Source of the DNA: Isoptericola halotolerans
GTDB lineage: Bacteria > Actinomycetota > Actinomycetes > Actinomycetales > Cellulomonadaceae
NCBI RefSeq assembly: GCF_003003075.1
Contig: NZ_PVTX01000005.1
Span: 62,001-126,000, forward strand
Direction of reading: 5' to 3'
Length of the DNA: 64,000 nucleotides
This document shows, piece after piece, positions 58,550-64,000 of the stretch; positions within the stretch are counted from its first letter, which is position 1, and every line of letters starts with the position of its first letter. Below the pieces are notes generated by a model, which worked only from the letters and a program-made list of their open reading frames with translations, had not been told where the DNA came from and made no database searches. A program made the position numbers and the translations under genes.

Positions 58550-61216
58550 TCAGAGCTTGGTGACCGGGGTGAAGCGCAGCAGCAGGCGCTTCGTCCCGTC
58601 GGCACCGAAGTCGATCTTCGCCACGGCGTTGCGGCCGGCACCCTCGAGGGACACGACCGTGCCGAGCCCGTAGGCGTCGTGGGTCACGCGGTCGCCGACG
58701 TCCAGCGAGGGGATGTCCGAGTCGTCGCGGGGCGTCGCCGACCCGAAGCTCGCGCCGCCCGACGACGGAGCGCCCGCCCGGGCAGACCGGGTCGCGGACG
58801 CGCGGCGCTCGCCCGACGACGTCGTGGTCACGCGGCCGGCCCGCGGGCCGCCGTACCCGCCGCCCCAGGCGGACGCGCCGCGTCGCAGCGACTGCGTGGC
58901 GGACTCGGCCCGCCGCCAGTCCCACAGCTCGTCCGGGATCTCGTCGAGGAACCGGCTGGGCGGGAACTCGTTCGCCATGCCCCACGCGGAGCGTGTGCCC
59001 GCCCGGGAGATGTACAGCCGCTCCCGGGCGCGGGTGATCCCCACGTAGGCGAGACGCCGCTCCTCGGCGAGCTCGGCGTCGTCGTGCAGGGACCGCATGT
59101 GCGGGAACGTGCCGTCCTCCATCCCCGTGAGGAACACCACGGGGAACTCCAGGCCCTTCGCCGTGTGCAGCGTCATGAGCGTGATGACGCCCGGGTCCTC
59201 CTGCGGCTCCTCGTCGTGCTCGTGCTCGGCGCCGCCGTCCGCGACGTCCTCGTCGGGGATCTGGTCGGCGTCGGCCACCAGGGAGACCCGCTCCAGGAAG
59301 TCGGCCAGGTCCCCCTCGGGGTCCATCTCGGTGAACTCCGCCGCGACGGCGTGCAGCTCGGCCAGGTTCTCCACGCGCGACGCGTCCTGCGGGTCGTCGC
59401 TCGCCCGGAGCTCGGCGAGGTAGCCGGTGCGGTCCAGGACCGCACCGAGGATCTCCGCCGGGGCGCCGCCGTCGTCCACGAGCGCCCGCAGCTCGCCCAT
59501 CATCGCGGCGAAGACGCGCAGCGGCTTGAGCGAGCGGGTCGTCATCCCGGGGATCTCGTCGACGCGCTCGAGAGCCGCCCCGAACGAGATCCGCTCGGCG
59601 TCCGCGAAGCCCGCCACGAGCGACTCGGCGCGGTCGCCCAGGCCCCGCTTCGGCACGTTGAGGACCCGACGCAGGTTGACGTCGTCGTCCGGGTTGGCCA
59701 GCGCCCGCAGGTAGGCGACGGCGTCCTTGACCTCCCGGCGTTCGTAGAAGCGCGTCCCGCCGACCACCTTGTAGGGCAGGCCGACACGGATCAGCACCTC
59801 CTCCAGCGCCCGGGACTGGGCGTTGGTCCGGTAGAAGATGGCGACGTCGCCGGGCCGCACACCGTGGCTGTCGCCGAGACGGTCGATCTCCTCGGCGACG
59901 AACCGCGCCTCGTGGTGCTCGTCGTCGGCCACGTAGCCGACGACCTTCGCCCCGGCCCCCGCGTCCGTCCACAGCCGCTTCGGCTTGCGGCCCGGGTTGC
60001 GCGAGATGACCTCGTTGGCCGCCGACAGGATGTTCTGCGTGGACCGGTAGTTCTGCTCGAGCAGGATCGTCGTGGCGTCCGGGTAGTCCTCCTCGAACTC
60101 CACGATGTTGCGGATCGTGGCGCCGCGGAAGGCGTAGATCGACTGGTCCGCGTCACCCACGACGGTGAGCTCGGCCGGGTCCAGCCCGGCCACGTCGTCC
60201 GGACCACCGGTGCCGTCGGGCGCCCCGCCCGCGGCGCTCCCCGGCTCGCTCCTCGCGGGGACGCCGGTGAGCTCCCGCACCAGCACGTACTGCGCGTGGT
60301 TCGTGTCCTGGTACTCGTCCACCATGACGTGCCGGAACCGGCGGCGGTAGTGCTCCGCCACGGCGGGGAAGGCCTGCAGCAGGTGGACCGTCGTGGCGAT
60401 GATGTCGTCGAAGTCCAGCGCGTTCGCCTGCGCCAGCCGCGCCTGGTAGCGACGGTAGACGTCGGCGAGCACCGCGTCGAACTCGACCGCCCCGGCGTCG
60501 GCGAGGCCACCGCCGGCCAGCGCGCGCTCCCGCCAGCCGTCGGGCGTGACGTCGCCGCCCGCCTGCTGGGCGTAGGTGTCGGGATCGATCAGCTCGTTCT
60601 TCAGGTCGCTGATCCGGTGCGCGAGCGAGCGGGCCGGGTACTTCTTGGTGTCCAGGTCCAGCTCGCGGCACACGAGCGTGATGAGCCGCTGGGAGTCCGC
60701 GGCGTCGTAGATCGAGAAGCTCGACCGCAGCCCGAGGGTCGTGGCCTCGCGGCGCAGGATCCGCACGCACGCGGAGTGGAACGTCGAGACCCACATGCGG
60801 CTCGCCGCCGGGCCGACGAGCTGCGCCACGCGCTCGCGCATCTCCGCCGCGGCCTTGTTGGTGAACGTGATCGCCAGGATCTGGCCCGGGTGGGCGCGTC
60901 GCGTGGCGAGCAGGTGGGCGATGCGGTGGGTCAGCACCCGTGTCTTGCCGGACCCGGCCCCCGCCACGATGAGCAGCGGCGAACCCGCGTGCACGACGGC
61001 GGCACGCTGGTTCGGGTTGAGGCCCTCCAGCAGGGCGTCCGCCGCCGCGTTCTCCGCCGTCTCGCGCCGGCCCTGCCGCTCCGACCCGACCGGCTGCGCC
61101 CAGTCCGGGGCGCCGTCGTCGTCCCACCGCGGCGCGGTCCGGGGCAGGCGGGCGGTGTCGTCGGACGGCGGAGCGTCGAAGCCGGGCAGCGAGAGGCTGT
61201 CGAAGAGAGAGGTCAT
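58550..61216 (-). CDS. pcrA: ATP-dependent DNA helicase UvrD/PcrA
   Basis: An 888-residue superfamily-1 helicase. Walker A AGAGSGKTRVL (85-), ITFTNKAAAEMRERV, the DEYQDTNHAQY box, GDADQSIYAFRGA, EQNYRST, LMTLHTAKGLEFP and the GITRARERLY motif are all present. The C-terminus ends in a small Tudor-like domain (VGDRVTHDAYGLGTVVSLEG) typical of PcrA. It unwinds DNA in repair and replication conflicts. ATG 61216 is used; the N-terminal ~65 residues are a low-similarity acidic extension. A TACGCT element 9 nt upstream implies a very short leader. The open frame upstream belongs to the divergent gene. Confidence 0.94.
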   Translation of the reverse strand: MTSLFDSLSLPGFDAPPSDDTARLPRTAPRWDDDGAPDWAQPVGSERQGRRETAENAAADALLEGLNPNQRAAVVHAGSPLLIVAGAGSGKTRVLTHRIAHLLATRRAHPGQILAITFTNKAAAEMRERVAQLVGPAASRMWVSTFHSACVRILRREATTLGLRSSFSIYDAADSQRLITLVCRELDLDTKKYPARSLAHRISDLKNELIDPDTYAQQAGGDVTPDGWRERALAGGGLADAGAVEFDAVLADVYRRYQARLAQANALDFDDIIATTVHLLQAFPAVAEHYRRRFRHVMVDEYQDTNHAQYVLVRELTGVPARSEPGSAAGGAPDGTGGPDDVAGLDPAELTVVGDADQSIYAFRGATIRNIVEFEEDYPDATTILLEQNYRSTQNILSAANEVISRNPGRKPKRLWTDAGAGAKVVGYVADDEHHEARFVAEEIDRLGDSHGVRPGDVAIFYRTNAQSRALEEVLIRVGLPYKVVGGTRFYERREVKDAVAYLRALANPDDDVNLRRVLNVPKRGLGDRAESLVAGFADAERISFGAALERVDEIPGMTTRSLKPLRVFAAMMGELRALVDDGGAPAEILGAVLDRTGYLAELRASDDPQDASRVENLAELHAVAAEFTEMDPEGDLADFLERVSLVADADQIPDEDVADGGAEHEHDEEPQEDPGVITLMTLHTAKGLEFPVVFLTGMEDGTFPHMRSLHDDAELAEERRLAYVGITRARERLYISRAGTRSAWGMANEFPPSRFLDEIPDELWDWRRAESATQSLRRGASAWGGGYGGPRAGRVTTTSSGERRASATRSARAGAPSSGGASFGSATPRDDSDIPSLDVGDRVTHDAYGLGTVVSLEGAGRNAVAKIDFGADGTKRLLLRFTPVTKL

Positions 61217-61285
61217 CGTGGACCAAGCGTAGGTGCCGGCGCCGACATCGCGGGACCTGCGCAGGACGACGGAGCCGCCCTCCGC

Positions 61286-61291
61286 TACTGT
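61286..61291 (+). promoter_or_regulatory. -10 box TACTGT of the DUF389 gene
   Basis: Six nt before ATG 61298, without an SD, so the mRNA is probably leaderless. Confidence 0.55.
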
Positions 61292-61297
61292 CGCGCC

Positions 61298-62902
61298 ATG
61301 GATCCCGTGGTCCGCGGCCCCGACCTGCTGCGGAGCCCCTCGCACCTGGTCAACCCGGCCACGGTCGGTGGCGCGGTCGCCGTCGCCGTCGGCCTCGTGC
61401 TCGTGCTGGTCCCGGCCATCTCCGTCGGGCTGACCGAGACCGTCGTGGGCCTCGGCCTGCTCGTCGCGGGGGTGAACGACTGGTGGAACGTCGGGCGGCG
61501 CCGTCAGGCCCGTGCGACGGCCCGCGCCGCCGCTCTGCTGCGTGGCCTCGCGTCGCTGGTGCTGGCCGGGGTCTTCCTGCTCTCCGGACGCGACGCGCTC
61601 ACCGCGACCCTGCTGCTCGGCGGCGCCTACCTGCTGTTCCGCAGTCTCGTCACGCTCCTGCTGGCCCTCTTCAGCCGGGACCGGGACCGCCGCGCGCCGC
61701 GGTACGCGAGCGGCGGGATCGGGCTGGTGCTCGGTGCGCTCGTGATCGCCGCGCCGGAAGTCATCGTGGACTGGTTCACCGTCACGCTGGGCCTGACGGC
61801 ACTGTGCGGCGGAGCCGTGACGCTCGCCTACGGGTACCGCGTCGCGGCCGGCCTCGTGCCCGCGCCCGAGGGCATGTACCCGTCGCTCACCGAGATCCTG
61901 TGGTCCTGGGTGGAGCACGTCGACGTCGGGACCCAGCGGCGCACCCTGCTGGCCGAGCAGCTCTACCTCGAGCGGCCTGAACGGGCGGCGAAGCAGGTGG
62001 CGTGGTGGACCATGCTCGTGCTGAGCGTGTGCATCGCCACCCTCGCCGTGCTCCAGGACTCCACCGCCGTCGTCATCGGCGCGATGCTCGTCGCACCGCT
62101 GATGACGCCGATCCTCGGGCTCGCCGCTGCCGTGGTCAGCGGCTGGCCACGCCGGGCGATCGGCTCCCTGGTGCTCATCGTGGCGGGCGCGACGGTCGCC
62201 GTGGTCATCGCGTTCGTCATCGCGTCGTGGGTGCCGGCCGTGGTGCCGTTCGACACGAACAGCCAGATCAGCTCGCGCGTGGACCCGACGCTCCTCGACA
62301 TGCTCGTGGCGGTGGCGGCCGGTGCGGCCGGGGCGTTCGCCACCGTCGACCGCCGCGTCGCGCCGTCGATCGCGGGGGTCGCGATCGCCGTCGCCCTGGT
62401 GCCACCGCTGTCCGTGGTGGGGGTCGCGCTGAGCGCGGGACGGCCGGGGGACGCCGCCGGCGCCCTGCTGCTGTTCTCGACCAACTTCGTGTCGATCGTG
62501 CTGTCCGCCTCGGTGGTGTTCGTCCTCGCGGGCCTGACGAACGCCCACCGCCTGCGCCGTGACGCCCGGCGGGTGCTGCTCACCCTCACGCCGTTCGTCG
62601 CGGCGGCCCTGCTGATCCTCTTCCCGCTGCTGCTGACCACCGACGGCCTGCTCTCCACGTCGGCGGACGAGCGGGCGGCGCAGACCGCCGTGAGCGACTG
62701 GCTCGGCGACGACCCCGCGCTCAGCACGACCGACGTGGCCGTCACCGACGCCACCGTGACGGTCGGGCTGGCGGGGTCCGCGGACGACCTGCCGCCGCTC
62801 GAGGAGCTGCAGTCGGCCCTCGACGACGCGCTGGACGGCAGCTACGCCGTCGAGGTCGCCGTCACCCCCGTGGTGACGCAGCGCCTGCCGGCGTCCGGCT
62901 GA
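61298..62902 (+). CDS. DUF308-DUF389 fusion membrane protein
   Basis: A 534-residue membrane protein. Residues ~18-185 contain six hydrophobic helices arranged like the DUF308/HdeD family. Residues ~225-460 form a DUF389 domain with the conserved VVIGAMLVAPLMTPILGLA segment, VDPTLLDMLVAVAAGAAGAFA and IAVALVPPLSVVGVAL. The last ~75 residues are soluble and acidic. DUF389 proteins are widespread but have no settled biochemical role. The start is ATG 61298, after a TACTGT box; the frame stays open far upstream only because it lies opposite the helicase gene. Confidence 0.82.
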   Translation: MDPVVRGPDLLRSPSHLVNPATVGGAVAVAVGLVLVLVPAISVGLTETVVGLGLLVAGVNDWWNVGRRRQARATARAAALLRGLASLVLAGVFLLSGRDALTATLLLGGAYLLFRSLVTLLLALFSRDRDRRAPRYASGGIGLVLGALVIAAPEVIVDWFTVTLGLTALCGGAVTLAYGYRVAAGLVPAPEGMYPSLTEILWSWVEHVDVGTQRRTLLAEQLYLERPERAAKQVAWWTMLVLSVCIATLAVLQDSTAVVIGAMLVAPLMTPILGLAAAVVSGWPRRAIGSLVLIVAGATVAVVIAFVIASWVPAVVPFDTNSQISSRVDPTLLDMLVAVAAGAAGAFATVDRRVAPSIAGVAIAVALVPPLSVVGVALSAGRPGDAAGALLLFSTNFVSIVLSASVVFVLAGLTNAHRLRRDARRVLLTLTPFVAAALLILFPLLLTTDGLLSTSADERAAQTAVSDWLGDDPALSTTDVAVTDATVTVGLAGSADDLPPLEELQSALDDALDGSYAVEVAVTPVVTQRLPASG

Positions 62903-62921
62903 ACCGGGCGGCCGGCACCGC

Positions 62922-63371
62922 TCACGCCGCTCGCCGCCGCAGGCGCATGGGGACGTGCGGGATGTCGTCCTCCAGGTACTCCGGGCCGTCGACGGCGAAC
63001 CCGAACGTCCCGTACCAGCCGGCCAGCGGGGCCTGCGCGCCCAGCACCACGTCCGCCTCGGGGGCGGCGGCCGACGCCGCGGCGAGCGCCGCGCGCATCA
63101 GCTCGCCCGACGCGCCGGTCCCCCGCACGTCCGGGTGGCACACGACGCGGCCGATGCGCTGGACCTCGCCGTCGTCGAGGACCCGGGCGGTGCCGACCAC
63201 CCGGTCGTCGTCCAGCAGGACCACGTGCCGGGTGTCGGCCTCGAGGTCCCGGCCGTCGAGGTCCGGGTAGGGGCAGTCCTGCTCGACGACGAACACGTCC
63301 TGGCGCAGCCGCCAGACGCCGTAGGCGGTGCGGGGGTCGAGCGCCTCGAAGGCCTGGGTCAGGGTGTGCAC
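62922..63371 (-). CDS. ElaA-type GNAT acetyltransferase
   Basis: A 149-residue GNAT protein of the ElaA subfamily: WRLRQDVFVVEQDCPYPDLDG near the N-terminus, VVGTARVL, IGRVVCHPDVRGTGASGELM carrying the acetyl-CoA loop, and a C-terminal FGFAVDGPEYLEDDIPHVPM typical of ElaA. It probably acetylates an amine; the physiological substrate is not known. Start GTG 63371, with GATCAT 6 nt upstream. It converges on the DUF389 gene with a 19-bp gap. Confidence 0.85.
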   Translation of the reverse strand: MHTLTQAFEALDPRTAYGVWRLRQDVFVVEQDCPYPDLDGRDLEADTRHVVLLDDDRVVGTARVLDDGEVQRIGRVVCHPDVRGTGASGELMRAALAAASAAAPEADVVLGAQAPLAGWYGTFGFAVDGPEYLEDDIPHVPMRLRRRAA

Positions 63372-63405
63372 GGCGCCATGATCACACGCGCGCCGGGTGC
63401 CCTGG

Positions 63406-63888
63406 TCAGGTGACGACGAGGCCGACGACCCATACCCCGGTCGCCAGCAGCCCGCCGAGCAGCTGCACGCCGATGGTGATGGCGGTGGCCTGCAGCGCGG
63501 CGACGGTGGCGCGCCAGGCGGCCCGGGCGTCCCGGCGACGCAGGTACTCCATCACCAGCACCGCGAGCGTGAAGAACAGGAACAGCCCCACCACGGGGAC
63601 GACGAAGAACCCGACGATGCCGGCCAGGCCCCCGACCGCGAGGGTCGACCACGGCACCTCGGCGCGGCGCATGTGGCGTCCCGCCAGCAGCCACTGGGCG
63701 GCCTCCGCGACGACGATCAGCAGCGCCGCGACGGCGAAGCAGACCCAGGCTGCGGTACCGCCGGTGGCCCAGGCCCACACCAGCACCGCGCCGAGCACCA
63801 GGGCGTTGCCCGGCAGGACCTGGACGACGATGCCGACCAGCCCGACGGCGATCGCCAGGCCGACGAGGACCTCTCCGAGCATGCTCAT
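63406..63888 (-). CDS. DUF456 membrane protein
   Basis: A 160-residue protein with four or five hydrophobic segments and Gly/Pro-rich turns (VLPGNALVLGAVLVWAW, GIVGFFVVPVVGLFLFF), a pattern matching the DUF456 family of small membrane proteins of unknown function. A basic loop (GRHMRRAE, YLRRRDARAAWR) faces the cytoplasm. ATG 63888 or the ATG two codons later could be the start. It is upstream of the ElaA gene on the same strand with 34 bp between them. Confidence 0.8.
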   Translation of the reverse strand: MSMLGEVLVGLAIAVGLVGIVVQVLPGNALVLGAVLVWAWATGGTAAWVCFAVAALLIVVAEAAQWLLAGRHMRRAEVPWSTLAVGGLAGIVGFFVVPVVGLFLFFTLAVLVMEYLRRRDARAAWRATVAALQATAITIGVQLLGGLLATGVWVVGLVVT

Positions 63889-63934
63889 CGGGCGCGTCCG
63901 CCCGGGGCGGGGGCCGGCGTCGTGCCGGGGCCGG

Positions 63935-64000
63935 TCACCAGAAGACGGCGACGACGATGTTGACGAGCGTCAGGGCACCGATCGTGTGCTTGAGGGCGGG
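63935..64000 (-). CDS. C-terminal fragment of a membrane protein
   Basis: An open frame enters from the right edge and ends at TGA 63937-63935 after 21 visible residues, PALKHTIGALTLVNIVVAVFW, a hydrophobic helix at the extreme C-terminus. Too short to assign to a family. The 46-nt spacing to the DUF456 gene on the same strand suggests an operon. Confidence 0.5.
   Translation of the reverse strand, partial: PALKHTIGALTLVNIVVAVFW

Noticed and set aside
58523-61297. Plus-strand open frame upstream of the DUF389 gene that would add over 900 residues
   Set aside because: It lies opposite pcrA. A -10 box and a sensible N-terminus place the real start at 61298.

Overview
The window is very GC-rich, and its actinobacterial features include TANNNT -10 boxes placed 6-7 nt before start codons, an actinobacterial order of sucC/sucD/DUF6350/purN/purH/DUF3017/mdh, and secreted polysaccharidases ending in CBM5/12-type modules. 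These suggest a plant-polymer-degrading member of the order Micrococcales, such as the Cellulomonas/Cellulosimicrobium/Promicromonosporaceae group. The genus is an inference. No rRNA, tRNA, CRISPR array, insertion sequence or prophage gene was recognised. Coding density is high, and no gene-free stretch exceeds about 260 bases.

Region 1 (1-3.6 kb): the tail of a GH51 arabinofuranosidase, a long perfect hairpin, an unusual DUF2637 membrane protein with a C-terminal HTH and an EPVAA repeat, and a type-B carboxylesterase.

Region 2 (3.6-27.7 kb): an arabinan/arabinose utilisation island, all on the minus strand. It holds two very large secreted enzymes (GH43+GH43 and GH43+GH51, each with CBM5/12 tails) and a YtfQRT/YjfF-type sugar ABC importer with a second full-length ATPase. 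It also has a LacI regulator, araB-araD-araA, a second LacI regulator and a coupled acetyltransferase. Near-identical LacI-type operators (core ATGTTAGCGCTCACAT) lie upstream of both enzymes, the binding protein and araB. The inferred route is extracellular release of arabinose or arabino-oligosaccharides, ABC uptake, then AraA/AraB/AraD conversion to xylulose 5-phosphate.

Region 3 (27.7-36 kb): purU on the plus strand, then a ChvE-MmsA-MmsB monosaccharide importer. Next to it is a second partial module (ROK regulator, single-domain ATPase, second ChvE-like binding protein) that has no permease of its own.

Region 4 (36-45.6 kb): a secreted 1934-residue amylopullulanase with two GH13 catalytic domains, and a four-domain ABC exporter with one canonical and one degenerate ATP site.

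Region 5 (45.6-57.5 kb): housekeeping genes mdh, DUF3017, purH, purN, DUF6350, sucD and sucC. They are interspersed with an aquaporin, an FAD oxidoreductase and a divergent TetR/SDR pair.

Region 6 (57.5-64 kb): a two-gene HTH + Clp N-domain operon that resembles a split mycobacterial ClpC2 with candidate palindromic operators, a PcrA/UvrD helicase, a DUF308-DUF389 membrane protein, an ElaA-type acetyltransferase, a DUF456 protein and a truncated membrane protein at the right edge.

Recurrent features are TGATG/ATGA stop-start overlaps inside operons, strong hairpins between binding-protein and ATPase genes, and many genes whose -10 box sits where a leaderless mRNA would start.
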